5,997 bases of DNA from Devosia sp. (GTDB lineage: Bacteria > Pseudomonadota > Alphaproteobacteria > Rhizobiales > Devosiaceae), in assembly GCA_016793415.1 (NCBI GenBank), contig JAEUMC010000528.1, positions 1-5,997 on the forward strand. The letters are read 5' to 3'. The position numbers and the translations under genes were made by a program. The notes below the pieces were generated by a model, which did not search any database, was not told where the DNA came from, and saw only the letters and a list, made by a program, of their open reading frames with translations. Positions 1 through 5,997 of the stretch are shown piece after piece. Numbering within the stretch: the first letter of the stretch is position 1; every line of letters starts with the position of its first letter.

Positions 1-657
1 GGCACCGACGTGATCGCGCCCGATGGCGTCACCGCCAAGGGCTATCTCGACAGCGAAGCCTGGGTGAAGGCCGGTACCTACTGGCACAACCTCTACAACG
101 AGTGGGCGGTGAGCCCGAAGAGCCTCGGCTATGGCGAAGCCGCCTCGCTGTTCGGCAATGGCCAGCTGGCGATGTTTGCCGGCGGCACCTGGAACCTGCC
201 GATCCTGGCGCAGACCGGCGTCGATTTCGGCGTCGCGCCGTTCCCCTATTTCGAGGGCGGCAAGGTGCTGACCCCGACCGGGAGCTGGTATGTCGGCGTC
301 AACGCCGCCTCGACCAACCAGGCTGAGGCGTTCGACTTCGCCAAGTTCCTCACCACCTCGGATGAGGGCACGCGCGTCTGGTTCAAGGCGCTGAACCAGC
401 TGCCGGTGAGCAAGCCGTTGCTCGACGAGATCAGCACTTCGGCCGATTTCGACGCCTTCCCCAGCAACGTGTTCCGGCTCGGCGTCTACGACTCGCTCAA
501 CACAGCCAAGGCCCGCCCGGTAACGGCAGCCTATGGCCAGCTGCAGGACGCGTTCCGCACCGCTTTCGTCGATATGGCGAACGGCGTGGCGGTGACGGAT
601 GCGCTGGCGAGTGCGGTGCAGAAGTTCGAGTCGGCAGCGGCGCGCGTCGCGCAGTAG
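1..657 (+). CDS. ABC transporter solute-binding protein, family 1 (MalE/UgpB type), 5'-truncated by window edge
   Basis: Periplasmic ligand-capture subunit of the importer encoded just downstream. The frame is open from base 1 to the TAG at 655-657, giving 218 codons. This is about half of a usual 400-450 aa family member, so the signal peptide and N-terminal lobe lie upstream. The GTG at 10 is an internal Val, not a start. Visible family features (fragment numbering) are the F-x-x-G-x-x-A-M block at about 51-58 followed by GGTW (61-64), the GSWYVGVN strand (94-101), which is usually G-x-x-x-x-I in these proteins, and the A-x-x-F-x-K-F-L helix at about 108-117. Trp and Tyr residues in this half (W28, W35, W64, W96, Y97) suit a sugar-binding cleft, although the ligand cannot be assigned. 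The position ahead of two permeases and an ATPase is the standard CUT1 order. The class is confident; the specificity is unknown. Confidence 0.93.
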   Translation, partial: GTDVIAPDGVTAKGYLDSEAWVKAGTYWHNLYNEWAVSPKSLGYGEAASLFGNGQLAMFAGGTWNLPILAQTGVDFGVAPFPYFEGGKVLTPTGSWYVGVNAASTNQAEAFDFAKFLTTSDEGTRVWFKALNQLPVSKPLLDEISTSADFDAFPSNVFRLGVYDSLNTAKARPVTAAYGQLQDAFRTAFVDMANGVAVTDALASAVQKFESAAARVAQ

Positions 658-696
658 TCTGTCGTAGGCGACAAGTTCGCCGATCTATCGATGAGG

Positions 697-721
697 GCCT
701 TCTCCCCTTGTGGGAGAAGGC
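697..721. repeat. Intergenic palindrome (10-bp perfect stem) between binding-protein and permease genes
   Basis: Bases 697-706 pair perfectly with 712-721 around a 5-nt loop (707-711, CTTGT). The core stem is CCTTCTCCC/GGGAGAAGG. No T-run follows on the plus strand, so it is not a classical intrinsic terminator. It lies 39 nt after the binding-protein stop and 52 nt before the permease ATG. Palindromes of this CTCCC-loop-GGGAG kind look like the dispersed intergenic repeats of Hyphomicrobiales genomes, a resemblance recalled rather than searched. By analogy with the REP element between malE and malF of E. coli, it could protect the upstream message from 3' decay and lower permease output. That role is inference. 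The rest of the 658-773 gap shows no gene and no convincing promoter. Confidence 0.8.
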
Positions 722-773
722 GACCACCGAAGCAATCGTGCCCGTGACCTCTCCACCCGGTGAAACGTCCTAG

Positions 774-1643
774 ATGGTCAGAAGCAAAACTCCCCTGTTC
801 CTGCTCGCGGTGCTGCTGGCGCCGGCGCTGGTTGGCCTCGTGGTGTTCCGCCTCTATCCGATCGCCCTGGCGGTCAGCGACAGCTTCTTCAACATGCTGC
901 GCGGCAACCAGGTGTTTGTCGGGCTCGACAACTACGTCGCGCTGTTCACCGATTCCGCATTCTGGAAATCGCTGCAGGTGACGCTGTGGTTCAACCTGTT
1001 GATCAACCCGATCCAGATCGCCCTCGCGCTCGGCCTGGCGCTGCTCTACGTGCAGAAGTTCAAGGGCGTCGGCTTCTACCGGGTGCTGTTCCTCATCCCC
1101 ATCGGGGTGTCGCTGCCCACCGCGGTGATCATCTGGCGCATCATGCTGAGCCCGGACGGGCTCGCCAATGGCGTGCTCAACATTGCCGGTATTCCGGGCC
1201 AGCCGTGGCTGACCTCGGAGAGTCTCGCGCTCTATTCGATCATCGCCATCGCCACCTGGAAGGGCATCTCGTACTGGATGATCTTCATCATCGGCGGGCT
1301 GCAGAACATCTCGCCCGAGATCTATGACGCGGCGCGGGTCGACGGCATCAAGCCGTGGCAGCGCCTCGTCTTCATCACCGTGCCGCTGCTCAGGCCGACG
1401 CTGCTGTTCGTGCTGGTGGCGGACGTCTCGATCAATTTCCTCCTGTTCGCACCGATCTTCATGCTGACCCAGGGCGGGCCGGCGGATTCCACCAACGTGC
1501 TGATGTACGAGGCCTTCAAGTCGGGCTTCATCTTCGGCGACATGGGGCGGGCGATGGCGATCATCGTCGTGGTGGTGGTGATCCTCCTATTGATCGTCGG
1601 GCTGCAGTTCCGCCTGCTCGCAGGCAAGCCGGAGGGCAAGTGA
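774..1643 (+). CDS. Carbohydrate ABC transporter permease, MalF/UgpA type (CUT1)
   Basis: First integral-membrane subunit of the importer, 289 aa, the usual length for UgpA-like permeases. About six hydrophobic segments are visible: residues 7-30, 68-93, 103-123, 150-176, 207-232 and 258-280. The EAA loop that docks on the ATPase is at about 180-208, with core YDAARVDG at 184-191 and the trailing VPLLRP at 203-208. The LTQGGP motif (231-236), followed by T-N-V-L-x-Y-x-A-F, is a hallmark of MalF/UgpA/LacF permeases. The start is fixed by an in-frame TAG at 771-773 directly before the ATG. No good Shine-Dalgarno sequence precedes it, which could make this subunit less well translated than the binding protein. 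It overlaps the next gene by one base (TGATG), so the two permeases are probably translationally coupled. Substrate specificity cannot be read from the sequence. Confidence 0.96.
   Translation: MVRSKTPLFLLAVLLAPALVGLVVFRLYPIALAVSDSFFNMLRGNQVFVGLDNYVALFTDSAFWKSLQVTLWFNLLINPIQIALALGLALLYVQKFKGVGFYRVLFLIPIGVSLPTAVIIWRIMLSPDGLANGVLNIAGIPGQPWLTSESLALYSIIAIATWKGISYWMIFIIGGLQNISPEIYDAARVDGIKPWQRLVFITVPLLRPTLLFVLVADVSINFLLFAPIFMLTQGGPADSTNVLMYEAFKSGFIFGDMGRAMAIIVVVVVILLLIVGLQFRLLAGKPEGK
1631..1635 (+). promoter_or_regulatory. Shine-Dalgarno site for the second permease
   Basis: GGAGG lies inside the last codons of the first permease, 7 nt before the ATG at 1643. It decides this start over the longer open frame, which extends upstream to 1355 and is only a shadow of the first permease. 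Confidence 0.8.
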
Positions 1644-2497
1644 TGGCCGACCCTCAGCTGAAACTCCGCCGCGGCTTCACCCTGGGTGTCAGACACCTGG
1701 TCTATGCGGTGATCGCCTTCATCTTCGTGTTGCCGCTGTGGTGGGCGATCGTTTCCTCGCTCCGGCCAAACACTGAGGTGTTCGCCGACATCTTCCCGTT
1801 CACCGTCAATGCGCTCTTGCCCTCACCGCTGTCGTTCGAGGCCTATGCCGGGGTGTTCGAGCGCGGCTTCGGGCTGATCATCGCCAACACCATGTTCGTC
1901 GCCATCGTCACCATGATCGGCGGGATGATCGTCAACGGCGCGGCGGGGTTCGCTTTCGCGGTGTTCGACTTCAAGGGCAAGAAGATCATCCTGACGCTGA
2001 TCATCATCAGCTTCATGCTGCCCTTCGAAGCGATCGCGCTGCCGCTCTACACCGTCACGCTGCAGTTGGGCTGGCTCGATCACGTGGCAGCGTTGATCGT
2101 GCCCAGCATTGCCAACGGGCTGGCGGTGTTCCTGTTCTACCAGTTCTTCAGCCAGGTGCCGAAGGACTACCTCGAAGCGGCACGGCTCGAGGGGGTCAGC
2201 TGGTTCAACATTCTGCTGCGCATCTACGTGCCGCTGTCGATCCCCACCTGCATCAGCGCCGGGCTGTTGTTGTTCGTGTTCCAGTGGGAAGCGTTCCTAT
2301 GGCCGCTGCTCGCCATGCCGAGCCAGCAGTTCAAGGTGATCCAGGTCGGCATGGCGGCGTTCCAGCAGCAGTACCAGACGATCTGGAACCAGCTGTTCGC
2401 GGTCTCGGTGATCACCGCGCTCATCCCCATCGCCTTGCTGCTGCCGCTGCAGCGCTACTATGTCCAGGGCCTCGCCGGCGCTGGCATCAAAGGTTAG
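1643..2497 (+). CDS. Carbohydrate ABC transporter permease, MalG/UgpE type (CUT1)
   Basis: Second inner-membrane subunit, 284 aa, normal for MalG/UgpE-like proteins, and expected to pair with the upstream permease. Hydrophobic segments lie at about 18-40, 76-106, 114-138, 146-168, 200-222 and 250-270. The EAA loop is at about 176-201, with core YLEAARLEG (176-184) and P-L-S-I-P behind it. The usual Asp of the EAA-x-x-D-G core is Glu183 here, a mild change. The later membrane motif [10 protein letters not shown] (213-222) has Glu216 where many relatives have Asn. The C-terminus, Q-R-Y-Y-V-Q-G-L followed by G-x-K-G, is the typical end of this family. The ATG overlaps the previous TGA by one base and has a good Shine-Dalgarno. 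Class is near certain; substrate is unknown. Confidence 0.96.
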   Translation: MADPQLKLRRGFTLGVRHLVYAVIAFIFVLPLWWAIVSSLRPNTEVFADIFPFTVNALLPSPLSFEAYAGVFERGFGLIIANTMFVAIVTMIGGMIVNGAAGFAFAVFDFKGKKIILTLIIISFMLPFEAIALPLYTVTLQLGWLDHVAALIVPSIANGLAVFLFYQFFSQVPKDYLEAARLEGVSWFNILLRIYVPLSIPTCISAGLLLFVFQWEAFLWPLLAMPSQQFKVIQVGMAAFQQQYQTIWNQLFAVSVITALIPIALLLPLQRYYVQGLAGAGIKG

Positions 2498-2502
2498 CTT
2501 TC

Positions 2503-2506
2503 GGAG
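2503..2506 (+). promoter_or_regulatory. Shine-Dalgarno site for the transporter ATPase
   Basis: GGAG sits in the 14-nt gap between the permease stop and the ATG at 2512, with 5-nt spacing. It supports 2512 as the start rather than the longer open frame that begins at 2284 inside the permease gene. Confidence 0.7.
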
Positions 2507-2511
2507 ACCCC

Positions 2512-3594
2512 ATGTCCGGCCTCGCACTTTCAGGCGTCAAGAAATCGTTCGGCGCCACCGACATCATCCATGGCGTCGATCTCAGGATCGAGGACGGCGA
2601 GTTCGTCGTCTTCGTCGGCCCATCCGGTTGCGGCAAATCCACCCTGCTGCGGCTGATCGCCGGGCTCGAGACCACCAGCGCCGGCCGCATCGATATCGGC
2701 ACGCGCGAGGTGACCGAACTCGACCCCTCGCTGCGCGGCGTCGCCATGGTGTTCCAGTCCTATGCGCTCTACCCGCATATGAGTGTGCGCGAGAATATCG
2801 GCTTCGGTCTCAGGATGAACGGCATGCCGAAGGCCGAGGTGGCAAGGAAGGTCGCGGACGCCGCGGCGATCCTCCATCTCGACGAACTGATGGATCGCAA
2901 ACCCCGGCAGCTCTCGGGCGGACAGCGGCAGCGCGTCGCCATCGGGCGGGCAATCGTACGCAACCCCGAAGTGTTCCTGTTCGACGAGCCGCTGAGCAAC
3001 CTCGATGCCGAGCTCAGGGTGCAGATGCGGCTCGAGATCGCCAAGCTGCACAAGACGCTGGGCGCGACGATGATCTACGTCACCCACGACCAGGTCGAGG
3101 CGATGACGTTGGCCGACAAGATCGTGGTGCTGCGCGCCGGGCGGGTCGAGCAGGTGGGCACGCCGCTCGAGCTCTACGACAACCCCGACAACCTGTTCGT
3201 CGCCGGCTTCATCGGCTCGCCGCGGATGAATTTCCTCCGCGCCGTGGCGGACAAGGGCGGCACTGGCGAGTTGACGGTGACGCTACCGGACTATGGCAAC
3301 GTGACGGTGCCGATGGCGATTGCCGCGCCGCCGCCGGCAGGAACCGAACTCCAGCTCGGCATCCGGCCGGAGCATTTTGACGCGAAAGGCGAAGTGCAGT
3401 TGACGGCGGTGGTCGACGTGATCGAACACCTTGGCGGCGCGTCGTTCGCCTATGCGCGCTCGGAGGACGAGCACCCGCTCACCATCGAGCTGCGCGACAG
3501 CCGGCACACCGCGGCGGGCTCGGAACTGGCGACGGGGTTCGACCCGTCGCGGGCCTTCCTGTTCGACAAGGCCACGGGGCAGAGGATCCGATGA
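2512..3594 (+). CDS. Sugar ABC transporter ATP-binding protein, MalK/UgpC/MsmK type
   Basis: Cytoplasmic ATPase that drives the importer, 360 aa, the usual MalK/UgpC length. All nucleotide-binding motifs are intact: Walker [10 protein letters not shown] (36-44), Q-loop Gln82, signature LSGGQ (134-138), Walker B VFLFDE (154-159) with catalytic Glu159, D-loop SNLD (162-165) and H-loop His192. The FIGSPRMNF block (233-241) and the RPEH motif (285-288) mark the C-terminal MalK/UgpC regulatory (TOBE/OB-fold) domain, about residues 235-360. Such ATPases are often shared between several CUT1 importers, so the UgpC resemblance does not imply glycerol-3-phosphate as substrate. The last codons form ATGA with the next gene (3591-3594), a 4-nt overlap that suggests translational coupling to the deaminase-family gene. 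Confidence 0.97.
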   Translation: MSGLALSGVKKSFGATDIIHGVDLRIEDGEFVVFVGPSGCGKSTLLRLIAGLETTSAGRIDIGTREVTELDPSLRGVAMVFQSYALYPHMSVRENIGFGLRMNGMPKAEVARKVADAAAILHLDELMDRKPRQLSGGQRQRVAIGRAIVRNPEVFLFDEPLSNLDAELRVQMRLEIAKLHKTLGATMIYVTHDQVEAMTLADKIVVLRAGRVEQVGTPLELYDNPDNLFVAGFIGSPRMNFLRAVADKGGTGELTVTLPDYGNVTVPMAIAAPPPAGTELQLGIRPEHFDAKGEVQLTAVVDVIEHLGGASFAYARSEDEHPLTIELRDSRHTAAGSELATGFDPSRAFLFDKATGQRIR

Positions 3595-4586
3595 ACATGC
3601 TGAGCGAAGCCGAACTCCGGGCCATTCCGAAGGTCGAACTGCACCTCCATCTCGATTGTTCGATGAGCTTCGCTTCGGTGAGCGCGCTCGACCCCGGCGT
3701 GACGCCGGAGCGCTATCGCGCCGAATTTCTGGCGCCGCGCAAGTGCGTGAACCTCGTCGACTATTTCCGCTATCTCGCGCCGGCTCTGGCGCTGCTGCAG
3801 ACGCGCGAGGCGCTGACCGTGTCGACCATCGACCTGCTGCGGCAGCTCCATGAGGATGGCGTCGTTTACGCTGAGATTCGCTTCGCGCCGCAGTTGCACC
3901 GGCAGACCGGCATGAGCACCGAAGCAGTGGTGGAAACGGTCCTGGCAGCGCTGGTCGAGGGGCGCAGGAGCTATCCCGTTGAGGCACGGCTGATCCTCTG
4001 CCAGTTGCGACCGGAGGATACGGCGAACGGCTTGGAGCTGGTGCGGATCGCCCAGAAGTACCGCGCGCAGGGCGTCGGCGGCGTCGATCTCGCCGGCGAC
4101 GAAACGGGCTATGGGCTCGGCGAGCACATCCCGGTGTTCAAGCAGGCCAGGGACCTTGGGCTCAACATCACGGCGCATGCCGGCGAAGCGGGCGGCGCCG
4201 AAAAGGTGCGCGAGGTGGTGGAGCAGCTGGGGGTGCGGCGGGTCGGGCACGGGGTGCGCTCGATCGAGGATGACGCGGTGATCGCATTGCTGCTGGAGCG
4301 CGACGTGCATCTCGAGGTCTGCCCCTCGTGCAACATCCAGATCGACGTGTTCGATCGCTACGAGGATCACCCGGTCGATGCACTGGTGCGGCGCGGGGTC
4401 TCGGTGGGTGTGAACACCGACGCGCGCGGCCCGACCGACCTGTCGCTGACAGAGGAATATGGGCGGCTGCAGCAGGTGTTCGGCTGGGACGCCGCACGGT
4501 TCCGGGCAGCCAATCTCGCGGCGATCGGACGGGCGTTTGCGGACGACGCGACCAAGGCAGCGATCCGGGCGCGGCTCGAGGCCTGA
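3591..4586 (+). CDS. add: Adenosine deaminase family (Add-like) zinc amidohydrolase with variant purine-pocket residues
   Basis: Cytoplasmic TIM-barrel hydrolase, 331 aa, a normal bacterial Add length. The family reaction is hydrolytic deamination of adenosine to inosine. Visible in order: zinc ligands His18 and His20 in ELHLHLD, Asp22 (ribose 5'-OH contact in mouse ADA), VDLAGDE (165-171) with substrate-loop Gly169, His196 and catalytic Glu199 in AHAGE, His220 in GHGVRS, CPSCN (244-248), and zinc Asp277 in NTDAR. Aligning by eye to mouse ADA gives a constant offset of 18 in the C-terminal half. The Asp after the zinc Asp, which contacts purine N7 (D296 in mouse), is Ala278; Cys23 replaces the usual Gly, and Cys247 replaces Ser. 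These features look like a distinct COG1816 subgroup, so the true substrate may not be adenosine. ATG 3591 overlaps the ATPase stop; ATG 3597 is an alternative, with GAGGA at 3582-3586 serving either. Family confident, substrate not. Confidence 0.88.
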   Translation: MNMLSEAELRAIPKVELHLHLDCSMSFASVSALDPGVTPERYRAEFLAPRKCVNLVDYFRYLAPALALLQTREALTVSTIDLLRQLHEDGVVYAEIRFAPQLHRQTGMSTEAVVETVLAALVEGRRSYPVEARLILCQLRPEDTANGLELVRIAQKYRAQGVGGVDLAGDETGYGLGEHIPVFKQARDLGLNITAHAGEAGGAEKVREVVEQLGVRRVGHGVRSIEDDAVIALLLERDVHLEVCPSCNIQIDVFDRYEDHPVDALVRRGVSVGVNTDARGPTDLSLTEEYGRLQQVFGWDAARFRAANLAAIGRAFADDATKAAIRARLEA

Positions 4587-4646
4587 TACTCGTATGGTAG
4601 CCCTCGACGCTGCGCTGCCCGCTGGGTAGAAAAGGCGCAACAAGAT

Positions 4647-4653
4647 GAGGGAG
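4647..4653 (+). promoter_or_regulatory. Shine-Dalgarno-like site that favours the ATG at 4660
   Basis: The purine run GAGGGAG ends 6 nt before ATG 4660 and overlaps the alternative ATG at 4645. The alternative has only AAGG (4632-4635) at 9-nt spacing. The choice adds or removes five residues (MRELN). No convincing promoter is seen in the short gap from 4587. Confidence 0.5.
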
Positions 4654-4659
4654 TTGAAC

Positions 4660-5898
4660 ATGCCGGCGACGACCACCCAACCCTGGCGCAACCGTAGCTA
4701 TCACCGGCGTTGGCTCCTGGAGCAGGCCGACGGGCTGTTCGGGTTCTTCCAGAATCGCGCGTTCAACCCCGGGGGTGGCTTCTTCGATCTCGACCCGACC
4801 GGACGGCCGCTGAACACCGCCAACCCGGTGCGCGGCATCCATTCGACGGCGCGTATGGTGCACTGCTTCGTCATCGGCAGCCTGTTGGGGCGGCCGGGTT
4901 CAGACCTGATCGTCGACCACGGCATGAAGTTCCTGTGGGAGCGGCATCGCGACGCCAAAGCCGGCGGCTATTTCTGGACCGTCGACAATGACGGGCCGCG
5001 CGATGGGCGGAAGCAGGGCTATGGCCATGCCTTCGTGCTGCTCGCCTCCTCGAGCGCCAAGCTGCTCGGGCATCCGCTGGCCGACAGGATGCTGGCCGAT
5101 GTCACCGAGATCCTCGAAACGAAATTCTGGGAAGAGCAGCACGGCGCCATTGCCGAGGAGTTCAACGCCGACTGGTCGCCGATCGCACCGTACCATGGGC
5201 AGAACTCGAACATGCACCTCACCGAGGCGCTGATGGCGGCGTTCGAGGCAACGGGCGAGCGCGGCTATCTCGACAAGGCCGAGCGGATTGCCGACCTGAT
5301 CATCCGGCGCAAGGCGGGTGAAAACGGCTTCCGGGTGGCCGAGCACTTTGACGGCAACTGGCAGGTCGATAAGGGCTATCTGGGCGACCAGATGTTCCGG
5401 CCGCCCGGCACCACCCCCGGCCACTGGCTGGAATGGGCCCGCCTCGTGCTGCAGCTCTGGGCGCTGGGCGGCAAGAAGCACGCCTGGATGCCGGACGCCG
5501 CGGAAGCCCTGTTCAAGCAGTCGATCGTGCTGGGCTGGGACAAGGCCAAAGGCGGCTTCTTCTACAACCTCGACTGGAACGACAAGCCGGATATGCGCGA
5601 CAAGCTCTGGTGGCCGGCCTCGGAAGGTGTCGGCGCCGCGGCCTTCCTCTGCGAACACCGGCCGAGTGCCTTCCATGAGGAGTGGTACCGCCACATCTGG
5701 GACGTGATCGCGAGCGCCTTCATCGACGAAAGCAATGGCGGCTGGCACGAGCAGCTCACCGAGGACCTGAAGCCGAGCTACACCCTGTTCGGCGGCAAGG
5801 GCGACATCTACCACGCCCTGCAGGCCTGCCTCATCCCGCTCTACCCGGCGACCGGGAGTTTGACGAAGGGGATTTTGGCGGAGATTTCCGGCCAGTAG
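4660..5898 (+). CDS. AGE family aldose-ketose isomerase/epimerase (YihS / D-mannose isomerase type)
   Basis: Cytoplasmic (alpha/alpha)6-barrel sugar isomerase, 412 aa from the chosen start (417 from ATG 4645), close to the roughly 413 aa of YihS. Family members interconvert free aldoses and ketoses such as mannose/fructose, or 2-epimerise sugars, without metal. Features (412-aa numbering): HSTARMVH at 61-68 with Arg65, KQGYGH at 118-123, NSNMH at 182-186, TPGHWLEW at 252-259 with His255 and Glu258, Trp317 and Glu322 in WWPASEG, and GDIYH at 381-385 with His385. Aligned by eye to remembered YihS, these match R55, Y111, N172, H176, H248, E251 and H383; the two His pairs H248/H383 are the catalytic acid/base residues. 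The YihS-like spacing favours isomerase over GlcNAc or cellobiose 2-epimerase. It follows the deaminase gene by 73 nt on the same strand and is probably co-transcribed. The exact sugar is unknown. Confidence 0.92.
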   Translation: MPATTTQPWRNRSYHRRWLLEQADGLFGFFQNRAFNPGGGFFDLDPTGRPLNTANPVRGIHSTARMVHCFVIGSLLGRPGSDLIVDHGMKFLWERHRDAKAGGYFWTVDNDGPRDGRKQGYGHAFVLLASSSAKLLGHPLADRMLADVTEILETKFWEEQHGAIAEEFNADWSPIAPYHGQNSNMHLTEALMAAFEATGERGYLDKAERIADLIIRRKAGENGFRVAEHFDGNWQVDKGYLGDQMFRPPGTTPGHWLEWARLVLQLWALGGKKHAWMPDAAEALFKQSIVLGWDKAKGGFFYNLDWNDKPDMRDKLWWPASEGVGAAAFLCEHRPSAFHEEWYRHIWDVIASAFIDESNGGWHEQLTEDLKPSYTLFGGKGDIYHALQACLIPLYPATGSLTKGILAEISGQ

Positions 5899-5931
5899 CG
5901 GAGCCGGTGCGGGCTGACCCCCACCCCTGTC

Positions 5932-5955
5932 CCCTCCCCCTAAAAATGGGGAGGG
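5932..5955. repeat. 8-bp perfect hairpin after the isomerase gene
   Basis: Bases 5932-5939 (CCCTCCCC) pair with 5948-5955 around the loop CTAAAAAT. It starts 34 nt after the isomerase stop. No T-run follows on the plus strand, so it is not a standard intrinsic terminator, though it may act as a 3' stabiliser or weak terminator. The same right arm also belongs to the longer inverted repeat that runs to the window end. Confidence 0.7.
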
Positions 5956-5997
5956 AGACCCTCACACTGATATCGAGGCCATCGTCTCCCTCCCCAT
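5946..5997. repeat. 14-bp perfect inverted repeat reaching the window edge
   Basis: Bases 5946-5959 (ATGGGGAGGGAGAC) are the exact reverse complement of 5984-5997, separated by 24 nt that include the small palindrome GATATC (5969-5974). The repeat may continue past the window, because its outer end coincides with the last base. It is probably part of a dispersed intergenic element of the kind common in Hyphomicrobiales; this is inferred from style and not searched. No gene is seen in 5899-5997. Confidence 0.75.

Noticed and set aside
697..721. Intrinsic terminator after the binding-protein gene
   Set aside because: The stem is strong, but no T-run follows on either strand at the proper place, so it was called a repeat instead.
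658..773. Promoter for the permease genes
   Set aside because: No pair of -35/-10-like boxes with suitable spacing stands out; single weak matches such as TTGTGG lie within the hairpin.
760..981. Open frame from GTG 760 overlapping the start of the first permease
   Set aside because: The product is Cys/Arg/Ser-rich low-complexity, while the ATG 774 frame gives a proper membrane permease.
1355..1642. N-terminal extension of the second permease frame
   Set aside because: The extension lies wholly within the first permease in another frame and is Arg/Ala/Gly-rich; GGAGG and ATG at 1643 give a normal permease N-terminus.
2530..3087. Minus-strand open frame of 185 codons opposite the ATPase gene
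   Set aside because: The plus strand carries every ABC ATPase motif over the same stretch, so this is a shadow frame.
3450..4691. Long minus-strand open frame (413 codons) opposite the deaminase gene
   Set aside because: Its translation is rich in Arg, His and Pro with no recognisable domain, and it lies antisense to a clear Add-family protein. High-GC coding DNA commonly gives such shadow frames.
4900..5814. Minus-strand open frame of 304 codons opposite the isomerase gene
   Set aside because: It is antisense to a well-supported AGE-family protein, matches no family I recognise, and has no separate promoter or Shine-Dalgarno evidence.
5932..5955. Intrinsic terminator after the isomerase gene
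   Set aside because: The only A/T run is in the loop and the 3' flank is GAGACC; a standard terminator needs a T-run after the stem.

Overview
The window is high-GC DNA with tightly packed genes, all on the plus strand. GC-ending codons, 1-4 nt gene overlaps and CTCCC/GGGAG-type intergenic palindromes together suggest an alphaproteobacterium of the Hyphomicrobiales, possibly Devosia-like. The genus is inferred from general appearance only; there is no rRNA or other marker gene here.

Layout. Bases 1-657 hold the C-terminal part of a family 1 (MalE/UgpB-type) solute-binding protein whose N-terminus and signal peptide lie upstream of the window. A 116-nt gap with a strong hairpin (697-721) separates it from two CUT1-type inner-membrane permeases: MalF/UgpA-like at 774-1643 and MalG/UgpE-like at 1643-2497. 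A MalK/UgpC-type ATPase (2512-3594) completes the importer. An adenosine-deaminase-family amidohydrolase (3591-4586) overlaps the ATPase stop by 4 nt. After 73 nt comes an N-acylglucosamine 2-epimerase (AGE) family enzyme of the YihS/mannose-isomerase type (4660-5898). The last 99 bases hold no gene and contain overlapping inverted repeats that run to the window edge.

How it fits together. The binding protein, two permeases and ATPase form one complete carbohydrate-type ABC importer. The spacing and overlaps suggest a single transcript that also carries the two cytoplasmic enzymes. The isomerase would interconvert an imported aldose and its 2-ketose or 2-epimer. The deaminase-like protein is the unexpected partner: it keeps the zinc site and catalytic Glu of adenosine deaminase, but has Ala where the classical enzyme has the Asp that contacts purine N7, and Cys at two other conserved positions. 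The transporter ligand and the deaminase substrate cannot be read from the sequence. A transporter, deaminase and aldose-ketose isomerase made together may serve uptake and breakdown of an amino-substituted sugar or nucleoside-like compound; this is inference. No regulator, RNA gene, CRISPR array or insertion sequence is visible.
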